DNA of 64,000 nt from Falsiroseomonas ponticola (GCF_016805305.1 NZ_JAERQN010000006.1:1-64000); one strand, 5' to 3'. Positions 44,595 to 53,643 are shown, counted from the first letter of the stretch. Translations and numbers: made by a program. The notes: generated by a model not told the origin, from the letters alone.

Positions 44595-45767
44595 TCACTC
44601 CCGTTCCAGGATGAGGGTCGCGCTGCCGTGGCGGTGGCCGAGCAGCCCGCCCGTGCCATGCGCCAGCGCCAGCGTGCAGCCCGGCACCTGCACGGCGGGA
44701 TGCGCTTCCCCGCGCAGCTGCCGCACCGCCTCGATCACCTTGGTCATGCCGCCGCGATTGGCGGGGTGGTTGTTGCAGAGCCCGCCGCCATCCGTGTTGA
44801 AGGGCAGCCTGCCGACGCCGCTGATGAGGTTGCCGTCGCTGACGAATTTTCCTCCGTCACCCTTCGCGCAGAAGCCGAGGTCCTCCAGCTGCATCAGCAC
44901 GGTGATGGTGAAGCTGTCGTAGATCGACGCGTACTGGATGTCGTCGGGCGTCACGCCCGCCTCCCCGAAGGCGCGCGCGCCGGTCAGCGCGGCGCCGCTG
45001 CTCGTCAGGTCCCGGTAGCCGCCGAATTCGCCCTGCGCCGTCTCCCCGGTGCCGCGCACCGTGACCATTGGTCGCTTCAGGCTGCGCGCGATCTCCGGCC
45101 TGGCCACGATCAGCGCGCCGCCGCCATCGCTGATGACGCAGCAATCGAGGCGATGCAGCGGGTCCGACACCATCGGCGAATTCACCACATCCTCCACCGT
45201 CACCACCTTCTTCAGCATGGCGTGCGGGTTGTGCTGGGCGTGGTGGCTGGCGGCGACCTTGATCCAGGCCAGCTGTTCGCTGGTGGTGCCGTACTCATGC
45301 ATGTGCCGCATGGCGCAGAGCGCGTAGCTGGTGCCCGTGGTCTTGGTGAAGGGCACCTCGAACTGGTCGTCCGGCACGTTCGGGTTCTGCGCCCGCGCGC
45401 CGGTGCCGACCGCCTGGCCCTCGCTGCGCGGCCGCCCGGCCAGCGTCACCAGCACGACATTGGCACGGCCGAGCTTGATGGCCGCCGCGGCATGCGCGAC
45501 ATGGGCGATGTAGGAACAGCCGCCGAGATCGGTGCTGTCGGCGTAGCGCAACCGGTCGAGCCCCATATAGTCGATCATCGACAGCGGCCCGAGCCCCGGC
45601 GCATCGCCCGCGCAGACATAGCCGTCGATATCGTCCTTCGAGAGCCCCGCATCCTGCAGCGCGCCCCAGGCGACCTCGGCGTGCAGCTGCGCGACGGATT
45701 TGTCCTCCGCCTTGCGGGTGGGGTGCTCATAGGCGCCGACGATGCAGGCGCTGCCGCGAAGGCTCAT
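44595..45767 (-). CDS. thiolase family protein (SCP2/acetyl-CoA acetyltransferase-like)
   Basis: A 390-residue thiolase-fold enzyme. It begins MSLRGSACIVGAYEHPTRKA; the nucleophile region is ADSTDLGGCSYIAHVAHAAAAI (candidate catalytic Cys), and the C-terminal block is GGGLCNNHPANRGGMTKV with the catalytic His-Pro and a last Gly-rich turn LAHGTGGLLG. Together with the DUF35 gene that follows, this is the typical pair for degradation of branched or steroid-like acyl-CoA. The start ATG 45767 is divergent from fahA; 122 bases lie between. Confidence 0.88.
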   Translation of the reverse strand: MSLRGSACIVGAYEHPTRKAEDKSVAQLHAEVAWGALQDAGLSKDDIDGYVCAGDAPGLGPLSMIDYMGLDRLRYADSTDLGGCSYIAHVAHAAAAIKLGRANVVLVTLAGRPRSEGQAVGTGARAQNPNVPDDQFEVPFTKTTGTSYALCAMRHMHEYGTTSEQLAWIKVAASHHAQHNPHAMLKKVVTVEDVVNSPMVSDPLHRLDCCVISDGGGALIVARPEIARSLKRPMVTVRGTGETAQGEFGGYRDLTSSGAALTGARAFGEAGVTPDDIQYASIYDSFTITVLMQLEDLGFCAKGDGGKFVSDGNLISGVGRLPFNTDGGGLCNNHPANRGGMTKVIEAVRQLRGEAHPAVQVPGCTLALAHGTGGLLGHRHGSATLILERE

Positions 45768-45889
45768 GGCTGATATCCGGACGCTGTTGGGACGCACCGT
45801 GGCAAGGGATGGCGCGGGGGGCAAGACGGGCGGACTTCACGGCGCCGTCCGGCTGTGCTGCCCTTCGCGGGATTGGATGGGGAACGACC

Positions 45890-47194
45890 ATGGCACTCGA
45901 CGACACGCATGATCCGGCACGGCGGTCCTTCGTGGACAGCGCCAATGGCCACGCGGATTTCCCGATCCAGAACCTGCCCTTCGGCGTCTTCTCGCCCCTC
46001 GGCGGCACGCCGCGCGCCGGCGTCGCGATCGGCGACATGATCCTGGACCTGGAAGCGGCGGCGGCAGCGGGGCTGTTCTGCGAGGGAGCGGCCGCGGCGG
46101 CCCGCGCCGCGACGGGCGGTGCGCTGAATGCGATGCTGGCCCTCGGCACCGCGCCACGCCGCGCGCTGCGGGCGCAGCTCTCCACGCTGCTGGAAGCGGG
46201 ATCGCGGTTCGAGGCCCAGGTGACGCCGATGCTGCACGCCGCCGCCGACTGCACGCTGCACCTGCCCGCGCGGATCGGCGACTACACCGATTTCTTCGCG
46301 GGCATCCAGCACGCCATGAATGCCGGCGCCATGTTCCGGCCCGACAATCCGCTGCTGCCGAACTACAAATACGTCCCCATCGGCTATCACGGCCGCGCCT
46401 CCTCCATCGTGCCCTCCGGCCACCCGGTGCGGCGGCCGAACGGCCAGCGGAAGCCGGCGAGCGAGACGGTGCCGAGCGTCGGCCCCTCCCGCAACCTCGA
46501 CTACGAACTCGAACTCGGCATCTGGATCGGCCCCGGCAACAGGCTGGGGGAGCCGATCCCGATCGGCCAGGCCAGCGAGCACATCGCCGGCTTCTGCCTG
46601 CTGAACGACTGGTCGGCGCGCGACATCCAGGGCTGGGAATACCAGCCACTCGGGCCGTTCCTCGCCAAGAGCTTCTGCTCCACCATCAGCCCCTGGATCA
46701 TCACGCCGGAGGCCATGGCGCCCTTCCGCGTGCCGCAGGCCAAGCGGCCGGAGGGCGATCCCGCGCCGCTCCCGTATCTCTGGGACGAGGCCGACCAGGC
46801 AGGCGGCGCCATGGCGCTGGAGCTGGAGGTGCTGCTGATGACGCCGGGCCTGGCGGCGAAGGGGCTGGCCCCGCATCGCCTCGGCCTGTCCGATGCCCGC
46901 GCCCTCTACTGGACCCCCGCGCAGCTGGTCGCGCACCACGCCAGCGGCGGCTGCAACCTCAACCCCGGCGACCTCTGCGGCACCGGCACCATCTCCACCA
47001 CGGAGGTCTCGGGCTATGGCTCGCTGCTCGAGATCACCAAGGGCGGGCGGGAGCCGCTGACGCTGGCATCGGGCGAGACGCGCCGCTTCCTGGAGGATGG
47101 CGACACCGTGACGCTGCTGGCCCGCGCCAGCCGCGCGGGATACGCCAGCATCGGCTTCGGCCCCTGCACCGGCACCATCCTGCCCGCGCCTTGA
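45890..47194 (+). CDS. fahA: fumarylacetoacetase
   Basis: FahA hydrolyses fumarylacetoacetate, the last step of tyrosine degradation. The 434-residue protein has the active-site block DYTDFFAGIQHAMNAGAMFR (catalytic His and Asp), GYHGRASSI, and the metal-binding ELELGIWIGPGN and LLNDWSARDIQGWEY. The start ATG 45890 has GGGGAA five bases upstream. Homogentisate dioxygenase (hmgA) is not visible in the window. Confidence 0.96.
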   Translation: MALDDTHDPARRSFVDSANGHADFPIQNLPFGVFSPLGGTPRAGVAIGDMILDLEAAAAAGLFCEGAAAAARAATGGALNAMLALGTAPRRALRAQLSTLLEAGSRFEAQVTPMLHAAADCTLHLPARIGDYTDFFAGIQHAMNAGAMFRPDNPLLPNYKYVPIGYHGRASSIVPSGHPVRRPNGQRKPASETVPSVGPSRNLDYELELGIWIGPGNRLGEPIPIGQASEHIAGFCLLNDWSARDIQGWEYQPLGPFLAKSFCSTISPWIITPEAMAPFRVPQAKRPEGDPAPLPYLWDEADQAGGAMALELEVLLMTPGLAAKGLAPHRLGLSDARALYWTPAQLVAHHASGGCNLNPGDLCGTGTISTTEVSGYGSLLEITKGGREPLTLASGETRRFLEDGDTVTLLARASRAGYASIGFGPCTGTILPAP

Positions 47195-47247
47195 ACCCCG
47201 CGCCGAACGGCGCGACGATACCGGCCAGTATCACGGAGGAAATGGCC

Positions 47248-48219
47248 ATGGGCGACCGGCCGAAGCGCGTGGAGTTCCGGGAGGAAGGGCCGCGCGAGGG
47301 CTTCCAGATCGAGAAGACGATCTTCCCCCTGGAACAGCGCGTGCAACTGGTGGAGGCGCTGGCCGAGACCGGCCTGCACCACATCCAGGTCGCGAGCTTC
47401 GTCAGCCCCAAGGCCGTGCCGCAGATGGCGGATAGCGAGGCCTTCTTCGCCGCCATCCGCAAGAAGCAAGGCGTCCACTATGCCGGCCTCTGGCTGAACG
47501 AACAGGGTTTCCGGCGCGCCCAGGCAACGCCTGGGGTCGATCTTTCCGGCAAGATCTCGCTCTACGCGTCGAACGCCTTCGCGCAGCGGAACAATGGCTG
47601 CACGGCGCAGGAGATGGCGGAGCGGCAGCGGCGCTGGCTGGAGCTGTATGACGAGGCCGGCATCAAGCCCGACTTCGCCATCATCATGGCCGCTTTCGGC
47701 TGCAACTACGAAGGGGAGATCCCGCCCGACCGCGTCGTCGCCATGGCGAAATTCGCGCATTCCATCTGCGCGGAGCGCGGCCACAAGCTGCCCGCCGTAT
47801 TCCTGGCGGACACGATGGGCTGGGGCAACCCGGACCAGACGCGCCGCCTGGTGGGCATGGTGCGGGATGCGCTGCCGGATGTGCGCATCGGGCTCCATCT
47901 GCACGACACGCGCGGCATCGGCACCGCCAACGTCATGGCGGCGCTCGACATGGGCGTCGATTTCTTCGACAGCAGCGTGGCGGGGCTGGGCGGCTGCCCC
48001 TTCGCGGCGCATGGCGATGCCGGTGCGGCCGGCAATGTCTGCACGGAGGACCTGGTCTTCCTCTGCCACGAACTCGGCATCGAGACCGGCATCGACCTGG
48101 AGGCGCTGGTGGAATGCGCGCGGCTCGCGGAGCGCATCATCGGCCGCCGCCTGAATGGCCGCGTCATGCATGCGGGGTCGCTGGCGAAATACCGCGCCCC
48201 GAAGCGGGAGGCCGCGTGA
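47248..48219 (+). CDS. HMG-CoA lyase-like enzyme (TIM-barrel HMGL family)
   Basis: A 323-residue member of the HMGL-like aldolase family (HMG-CoA lyase, related carbon-carbon lyases). The N-terminal motif is FREEGPREGFQIE, where classical HMG-CoA lyases have EVGPRDGLQ. HLHDTRG near residue 220 supplies metal-binding His residues, and SVAGLGGCPFA ... GNVCTEDLVFL carries the catalytic Cys. ATG 47248 is set by GGAGG eight bases before. The substrate may be HMG-CoA (leucine degradation) or another branched hydroxyacyl-CoA. Confidence 0.88.
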   Translation: MGDRPKRVEFREEGPREGFQIEKTIFPLEQRVQLVEALAETGLHHIQVASFVSPKAVPQMADSEAFFAAIRKKQGVHYAGLWLNEQGFRRAQATPGVDLSGKISLYASNAFAQRNNGCTAQEMAERQRRWLELYDEAGIKPDFAIIMAAFGCNYEGEIPPDRVVAMAKFAHSICAERGHKLPAVFLADTMGWGNPDQTRRLVGMVRDALPDVRIGLHLHDTRGIGTANVMAALDMGVDFFDSSVAGLGGCPFAAHGDAGAAGNVCTEDLVFLCHELGIETGIDLEALVECARLAERIIGRRLNGRVMHAGSLAKYRAPKREAA

Positions 48220-49181
48220 TGATCGCGCGCCGCTCCCTGCTGGCGCTGCCGCTGCTGGCCGCCGCGCCCGCCGTCGCCCAGGAACGCTACCCGTCGCGCC
48301 CCATCCGCTTCATCGTCCCCTTCGCCGCCGGCGCCGCCACCGACCTGCGCGCGCGCATCTTCGCGGAGCGCATGGCGCAGGATTGGGGCCAGCCCGTCGT
48401 GGTGGATAATCGCGGCGGCGCCAATGGCTTCATCGCCGCCGAGGCCGTCGCGCGCGCGCGTGGCGATGGCTACACGCTGCTCTTCACCTCCAACACCACG
48501 CATGGCTCCAACCCCGCGCTGTTCCGCCGCCTGCCCTATGATCCGATCAAGGATTTCGAGCCGGTGGCGCTGCTCGGCGTCTCCACCATGCTCGTCGTGG
48601 TCAATAACAACCTCGGCATCCGCAGCATCGCGGACCTCATCGCCCATGGCCGCGCGAACCCCGGCAAGCTGAGCTTCGGCAGCGGCAGCCAATCGAGCCG
48701 CATGGCGGGGGAGATGTTCAAGGCGATGACGGGGATCGAGATGGAGAACGTCTCCTACCGCGCCAACCCGCAGGCCATCACCGACGTCATCTCCGGCACC
48801 CTGCCGCTGATGTTCTGCGACACCACCACCGCCATCCCGCAGGTGCGGGAAGGTCGCGTCCGCGCGCTGGCCGTCACCGCAGGCAGCCGCATCTCCGCCA
48901 TGCCGGACCTGCCGACGGTGGCGGAGGCGGGGAACCTGCCGGGCTACGAACTCGGCACCTGGACAGCGGTTTACGCGACCGCCGGCACGCCGCGGGAGAT
49001 CGTGGACCAGCTGAACGCGAAGTTCCGGGAGATCCTGGCCTCGCCACCCGTGCAGGAAAGGCTGCGCGGCGATGCGACGGAACCGCTGACCGGAAGCCCC
49101 GACCACCTCCGCGACTTCACCCTCGCGGAAATCGAGAAATGGACGCGCGTCGCGCGCCAGGCGGGGATCCAGCCGGAGTGA
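48219..49181 (+). CDS. Bug/TctC-type tripartite tricarboxylate transporter binding protein
   Basis: A periplasmic binding protein of the Bug family, which binds carboxylates. The signal peptide ends near residue 20 (APAVAQ) and the mature protein begins RYPSRPIRFIVPFAAGAATDLRAR, the standard Bug opening. The 320-residue length is typical. The start overlaps the lyase stop by one base, and the stop overlaps the CoA-transferase by four, so all three are co-translated. No TctA/TctB membrane subunits are near. Confidence 0.92.
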   Translation: MIARRSLLALPLLAAAPAVAQERYPSRPIRFIVPFAAGAATDLRARIFAERMAQDWGQPVVVDNRGGANGFIAAEAVARARGDGYTLLFTSNTTHGSNPALFRRLPYDPIKDFEPVALLGVSTMLVVVNNNLGIRSIADLIAHGRANPGKLSFGSGSQSSRMAGEMFKAMTGIEMENVSYRANPQAITDVISGTLPLMFCDTTTAIPQVREGRVRALAVTAGSRISAMPDLPTVAEAGNLPGYELGTWTAVYATAGTPREIVDQLNAKFREILASPPVQERLRGDATEPLTGSPDHLRDFTLAEIEKWTRVARQAGIQPE

Positions 49182-50305
49182 GCGCGCCCCTTCACGGCAT
49201 CAAGGTCATCGAGATCGGCCAGGTTCTCTCCGGCCCCTTCGCCGGCGCGATCTTCGCCGATCTCGGCGCCGATGTGATCAAAGTGGAGAAGCCGGAGGGC
49301 GGCGATGATGCGCGGCAGATGGGCGTCGCCTTCCGCCACGGCGATGCCTTCAATTTTCATGAGTTCAACCGCGGCAAGCGGAGCATCGCGCTGGATTTGA
49401 AGTCGGAAGCGGGGATGGCGGCGCTGCATGCGCTGCTCGCCGAGGCCGACATCCTCGTCCACAACATGCGCCCCGGAGTGCCGGAGGCGCTGGGCCTCGA
49501 CCCCTACGCCACCACCGCGCGGCATCCGCGGCTGATCTACTGCAACATGGGCGCCTTCGGTCACAAGGGACCGCTGAAGGACCGGCCGGGCTATGAGCCG
49601 CTGCTGCAGGCCTTCGCCGGCCTCAACAGCATCACCGGGGAGCCCGATGGCCCGCCCGTGCGCATGGGCGCCTCCGTCGTGGACCAGGGCACGGGGATGT
49701 GGACGGTGATCGGCGCGCTCTCCGCCTTGCAGCAGCGGGCGCGAACCGGGCGCGGCTGCGTGGTGAACACCTCGCTGTTCGAGACGGCCTTCCTCTGGGC
49801 CGGGCAGAAGGTCGGCGCCTATCTCAACCAGGGCAAGCTGCCGGAACGCCATGCCAGCGGCCATCCCGGCTTCGTGCCCTACGAATCCTTCGACGCCGCC
49901 GATGGCCCCCTGCTGGTCTGCTGCGGCAATGACCGCCTCTTCCGCAAGTTCGCCGCGGAGCTCGGCCATCCCGAATGGCCCGAGGACCCGCGCTTCGCCA
50001 CCAACCGCCTGCGCCTGGCGAACAAGGCCGACTGCCTGGCGCTGGTGCGCGATGCCATGCGCCAGCGGCCGCGCGCGGAATGGCTGGAACGGCTCGTCGC
50101 CGCCGGCGTGCCCTGCGCGCCGATCAACACCATTCCGGAGATGCTGGAGGAACCGCAGGCCAAGGCCATCGGCATGCTGGTCACGCCACCCGGCGAGGAT
50201 TTCTCCGTCACCGCCCTGCCGGTGTCCTTCGACGGCGAACGCCCTCAGCCGAAGGCGGGCGCACCGAGGCTCGACGGCCACAAGGGCGCGCGGTTCAGCC
50301 CGTAG
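49178..50305 (+). CDS. CaiB/BaiF CoA-transferase family protein
   Basis: A 375-residue family III CoA-transferase. It opens LHGIKVIEIGQVLSGPFAGAIFADLGADVIKVE, and the conserved Asp is in VVDQGTGMW (position equivalent to the catalytic Asp of formyl-CoA transferase). It starts at GTG 49178 inside the Bug gene stop (GTGA). The chain lyase-Bug-transferase suggests uptake and CoA activation of an organic acid. The gene is convergent with the LvaB-like gene, overlapping by 11 bases. Confidence 0.92.
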   Translation: MSAPLHGIKVIEIGQVLSGPFAGAIFADLGADVIKVEKPEGGDDARQMGVAFRHGDAFNFHEFNRGKRSIALDLKSEAGMAALHALLAEADILVHNMRPGVPEALGLDPYATTARHPRLIYCNMGAFGHKGPLKDRPGYEPLLQAFAGLNSITGEPDGPPVRMGASVVDQGTGMWTVIGALSALQQRARTGRGCVVNTSLFETAFLWAGQKVGAYLNQGKLPERHASGHPGFVPYESFDAADGPLLVCCGNDRLFRKFAAELGHPEWPEDPRFATNRLRLANKADCLALVRDAMRQRPRAEWLERLVAAGVPCAPINTIPEMLEEPQAKAIGMLVTPPGEDFSVTALPVSFDGERPQPKAGAPRLDGHKGARFSP

Positions 50306-50609
50306 CGCCCAGCGCCTTCGGCGCGCTCACCGCCGCCCGCGCCCGCGCATAATCCCGCAGCAGCGCGGCCGTGGCGTCGTGGCCGGGCGTGCCCGGATCA
50401 TGCGCGCCCGCGCGGATCTCCGCCGCCAGCGCCGCCAGCCCCGGCATCGCCGGCACCACCGCGTCGCGCTCCCGCAGCGCCAGGCCGATCGCGGCCGCCA
50501 CCATCCGCGCCGCCATCGCCTTTTCCGGCGGCAGGGCCGACAGCAACTCGTTCAGCACGACATCGCGCGCGGTGGCGAGAAGGTCGGCACCGTCCGGCTT
50601 CTCCAGCAT
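50295..50609 (-). CDS. DUF6285 protein, LvaB-like
   Basis: A 104-residue helical protein that begins MLEKPDGADLLATARDVVLNELLSALPPEKAMAARM. It matches the DUF6285 family. In Pseudomonas putida the small protein LvaB of this type is needed for the 4-hydroxyacyl-CoA kinase LvaA. Its place directly behind the kinase gene, with the start at 50609 overlapping the kinase stop by one base, supports the same role. The product is probably a stabilising partner, not an enzyme. Confidence 0.82.
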   Translation of the reverse strand: MLEKPDGADLLATARDVVLNELLSALPPEKAMAARMVAAAIGLALRERDAVVPAMPGLAALAAEIRAGAHDPGTPGHDATAALLRDYARARAAVSAPKALGATG

Positions 50610-51595
50610 CACAGCGCCTCCGTCATCGCCAGCACGTCCAGTTCCAGTTCAGGCACGATATGCCCCGTCAGCGCCAGTTCCAGGCTGCGTTCCTGGCCGG
50701 AGAGGTGCCGCGCCGCCTGGTCGGCCGCGATGACGGCCCAGCGGATCGTCGCCATCAACTCCCACCACGGCATGCGCGCGCGGTCGATGCGCGTGCCGGA
50801 TTCCCTCTCATAACCCGCATAGAAGGCCTCCCGCGCCCCGATACCGCCGGCTTCGCGGGCATGCGCGCCGAAGCGCCAGCACTTCGCGCAGAACCAGCCG
50901 AGATCGGCGTGGCCATCGCCCCAGGCCGCGAATTCCCAGTCCAGCACGGCAGAAACGCGCGCGCCGTCGATCATCACGTTGCCCGTGCGAAAATCGTGAT
51001 GGCAGAGCACCGGCGGCATCGGTTCCGGCAGGTGCCGCTCCAGCGCGCGCAGCCCCCATTCCAGCACCGGCCGAGGCGTGCCGGCCTCATCCAGCCGCGC
51101 CCGCATCGCCGCGATCATCGCCCGCGCCGCATCCGCCGGCGGATCACCGAGGAAACCGAGGTCCGCGCGCGGCGGCCGGATGCGATGGATGCGCGCCAAT
51201 TCGCGGCCCAGCGCCGCGACGACCGCATCGCCCTGCGCGCCCGCCTGCCTCACCACGCGATGCGCCGCGGCGATGCCCTCGACGCGCCTCATCACGAAGA
51301 AGGGCCGGCCGATGACGCCGGTATCCTCGCAGAGGAAGATCGGCGCCGCCACCGTCACCCCCGCATCCCGCGCCGCGCACAGCAGTGCAAACTCCGCCGC
51401 GCGCGGCAGCGACACGGCCAGCACCGCCGGCGCATCCGTGCGCAGCACCCAGCGCTTCGCGCCTTCGCGAGTCTCCACATCCAGCGCCCAGTTCTGCTGG
51501 ATCGCGCCGCCCGACAGCCGCGTCAGCGCGGTGATGCAAAGCGTCTCGTCAGCCGTCTCGCGCGCCAGCCAGTCGCGCAGCCGCGCCTCATCCAT
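50609..51595 (-). CDS. APH-family phosphotransferase, LvaA-like hydroxyacyl-CoA kinase
   Basis: A 328-residue kinase-fold protein of the aminoglycoside phosphotransferase family. The catalytic loop is LCHHDFRTGNVMID (HxD with Asn) and the metal-binding motif AVLDWEFAAWGDGHADLGW. In P. putida, LvaA phosphorylates 4-hydroxyvaleryl-CoA; the human ACAD10/ACAD11 proteins fuse such a kinase to an acyl-CoA dehydrogenase. The start ATG 51595 overlaps the dehydrogenase end by eight bases. Context strongly supports an acyl-CoA substrate rather than antibiotic resistance. Confidence 0.85.
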   Translation of the reverse strand: MDEARLRDWLARETADETLCITALTRLSGGAIQQNWALDVETREGAKRWVLRTDAPAVLAVSLPRAAEFALLCAARDAGVTVAAPIFLCEDTGVIGRPFFVMRRVEGIAAAHRVVRQAGAQGDAVVAALGRELARIHRIRPPRADLGFLGDPPADAARAMIAAMRARLDEAGTPRPVLEWGLRALERHLPEPMPPVLCHHDFRTGNVMIDGARVSAVLDWEFAAWGDGHADLGWFCAKCWRFGAHAREAGGIGAREAFYAGYERESGTRIDRARMPWWELMATIRWAVIAADQAARHLSGQERSLELALTGHIVPELELDVLAMTEAL

Positions 51596-52793
51596 GCGCG
51601 CCCCACTCGAAGAAGTCGCGGCCTTCGCGGCGCAGGAAATTCGCCAGCACCATGCGGTGCACCTCGCTCGCGCCATCCACCAGCCGCGCCTGGCGGGCGT
51701 AGCGGTACATCCACTCCACCACCGTGTCCTTCGAATAGCCGCGCGCACCCAGCAACTGCAGCGACGTATCCACCGCCTTGTGCAGCGCATCCGCCACGAC
51801 GATCTTCGCCATGGAGACCTCCTTCCGCGCGAAGCCGCCCTGGTCCAGCACCCAGGCCGCCTTCATGGTCAGCAGGCGCCCGATCTCCAGCTCCATCGCC
51901 GCCTGGCCGACCAGGCCCTGCACGCTTTCCCGGTCGATCAGCTTCTGCCCGAAACTCTGCCGCTCGCCGATCCGCGCCATCGCGATCTCCAGCGCGCGGC
52001 GGCCCATGCCGAGCCAGCGCATGCAGTGCGTCAGGCGCGCCGGGCCCAACCGGATCTGCGTCACCTTCAGCCCGTCGCCCACGCCCATCAGCAGGTTCTC
52101 GTCCGGAATCTCCAGGCCATCGAAGCGAAGTTCGCAATGCCCGCCATGTTCCTCGGGCCCCATGATCGGGATGCGGCGCACGATCTCCCACCCCGGCTGG
52201 TCCGCGTGGAACAGGAAACACGTCAGCCCACGACGCTCATCGTCCGCCGTGCGGGCAATCAGAAGGAAGTGCTTCGCCTCGCCGGCACCGGTGATGTAGT
52301 GCTTGCGCCCCGTGATGCGCCAGCGGTCGTTGCCGACGCGCTCCGCCTTCGTGTAGGTCAGGCCGGGATCGCTGCCGCAGCCATCGGGCTCCGTCATCGC
52401 GAAGGCGGATTGCACGGCACCATCGACGATGGGTTGCAGCCAGCGCGTCTTCTGCGCCTCCGTCGCCACCTTCTCCAGCACCTGCATGTTGCCGTCATCC
52501 GGCGCCGCGCTGTTGAAGACGACGGGGCCGAAGATGGATCGGTTCATCTCCTCATAGCACGCCGCCATGCCGACCTTGGTGAGCCCGCCGCCGCCGCGAT
52601 GCTTCGGCATCTGCAGCGCCCAGAGGCCCTGCGCCTTGGCCTCCGCCCGCATGCGCTTCAGCACCTCGGGATGGATGTTCTCATGCTCGTCGTAATTGGC
52701 GCGGTCGGCCTCAAGCGGGATCAGCCTCTCATCCACGAAGGCGCGGACGCGGCTCTGCACCTCGACGACATCGGGCGGCAGACGAAAATCCAT
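51588..52793 (-). CDS. acyl-CoA dehydrogenase family protein, LvaC-like
   Basis: A 401-residue flavin-dependent dehydrogenase-fold enzyme. Features: substrate loop FAMTEPDGCGSDP, FAD-binding RWRITGRKHYITGAG, and C-terminal ARIGERQSFGQKL ... LQLLGARGYSKDTVVEWMYRYARQARLVDGASEVHR. In the levulinate pathway LvaC-type proteins act on the phosphorylated 4-hydroxyacyl-CoA to release phosphate and form the 3-hydroxyacyl-CoA. That assignment here rests on gene order. Confidence 0.9.
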   Translation of the reverse strand: MDFRLPPDVVEVQSRVRAFVDERLIPLEADRANYDEHENIHPEVLKRMRAEAKAQGLWALQMPKHRGGGGLTKVGMAACYEEMNRSIFGPVVFNSAAPDDGNMQVLEKVATEAQKTRWLQPIVDGAVQSAFAMTEPDGCGSDPGLTYTKAERVGNDRWRITGRKHYITGAGEAKHFLLIARTADDERRGLTCFLFHADQPGWEIVRRIPIMGPEEHGGHCELRFDGLEIPDENLLMGVGDGLKVTQIRLGPARLTHCMRWLGMGRRALEIAMARIGERQSFGQKLIDRESVQGLVGQAAMELEIGRLLTMKAAWVLDQGGFARKEVSMAKIVVADALHKAVDTSLQLLGARGYSKDTVVEWMYRYARQARLVDGASEVHRMVLANFLRREGRDFFEWGAHG

Positions 52794-52807
52794 GCGGGGT
52801 GCTCCGG

Positions 52808-53590
52808 TCAGAGGCTGTTGACGGAATGGCCGCCATCGATGGTGACGACGCTGCCCGTCATATGGGCGCCGGCCTCGCTGGCCAGCAGCAGCAGCGGCCC
52901 TGTCAGGTCATCGACGCTGCCGAGCCGCCGTTGCGGGATGCGCTTCACCATCGCCTGGCCGGCCTCGCTCGCGAAGAAGTCGCGGTTGATCTCGGTGGCG
53001 ATGTAGCCGGGCGCCAGCGCGTTCACGCGGATGCGGTGGCGCGCCAGCTCCACCGCCATCTGCCGCGTCAGATGCACCAGCGCGGCCTTGGCGGCGGAAT
53101 AGCCGGCGACACCCGGGATCACGCGCTCCGCCAGGATGGAGGCGATATTGACGATGCTGCCGCCCTTGCCGGCCGCCACCATCCGCTTCGCCACCGCCTG
53201 CCCCACCGCGAAGGCGCCGCGGAGGTCCACCGCCATCACCTGGTCCCAATCCTCCGCCGTGTGGTCCAGGAAGGGCCGCGTGGCCGCGATGCCGGCATTG
53301 TTCACCAGGATATCCACGGGCCCGAAGGCGCGCTCCGTCACCGCCAGCGCGTCGGCGATGGAGGCATCCTCCGTCACATCCAGCGCGACGGCCCGCGCGC
53401 CCTCGCCCAGTTCCTCCGCCAGGCCGCGCAGGCTGGCGGGCTTGCGTGCCCCCATGGCGACGCAGGCCCCCGCCCCATGCAGCACACGAACGAAATGCCG
53501 GCCCAGCACGCCGGAGGCCCCGGTGACGAGCGCGACGCGCCCCGCCAGAGAGAATGCCGCGAAGGGCGATCCCGCCCCGCTATCCGCCAT
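52808..53590 (-). CDS. SDR family oxidoreductase, LvaD-like
   Basis: A 260-residue short-chain dehydrogenase. The cofactor loop is LVTGASGVLGRHF, then DILVNNAGIAATRPF, and the catalytic YSAAKAAL; the end is GSVVTIDGGHSVNSL. It is the first gene of the minus-strand run SDR - dehydrogenase - kinase - DUF6285, the same gene set as lvaD, C, A, B. LvaD reduces levulinyl-CoA to 4-hydroxyvaleryl-CoA. ATG 53590 is chosen over the longer frame that opens at 53647. Confidence 0.87.
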   Translation of the reverse strand: MADSGAGSPFAAFSLAGRVALVTGASGVLGRHFVRVLHGAGACVAMGARKPASLRGLAEELGEGARAVALDVTEDASIADALAVTERAFGPVDILVNNAGIAATRPFLDHTAEDWDQVMAVDLRGAFAVGQAVAKRMVAAGKGGSIVNIASILAERVIPGVAGYSAAKAALVHLTRQMAVELARHRIRVNALAPGYIATEINRDFFASEAGQAMVKRIPQRRLGSVDDLTGPLLLLASEAGAHMTGSVVTIDGGHSVNSL

Positions 53591-53643
53591 GCCCTGCCTC
53601 CCCGCGCTTCCCCCGCTGGATTCGCACCCGCGGGCGGGCGCGG

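Noticed and set aside
50609..51595. Aminoglycoside resistance phosphotransferase
   Set aside because: The fold is of the APH family, but the gene lies between an acyl-CoA dehydrogenase and a DUF6285 gene, which points to an acyl-CoA kinase.
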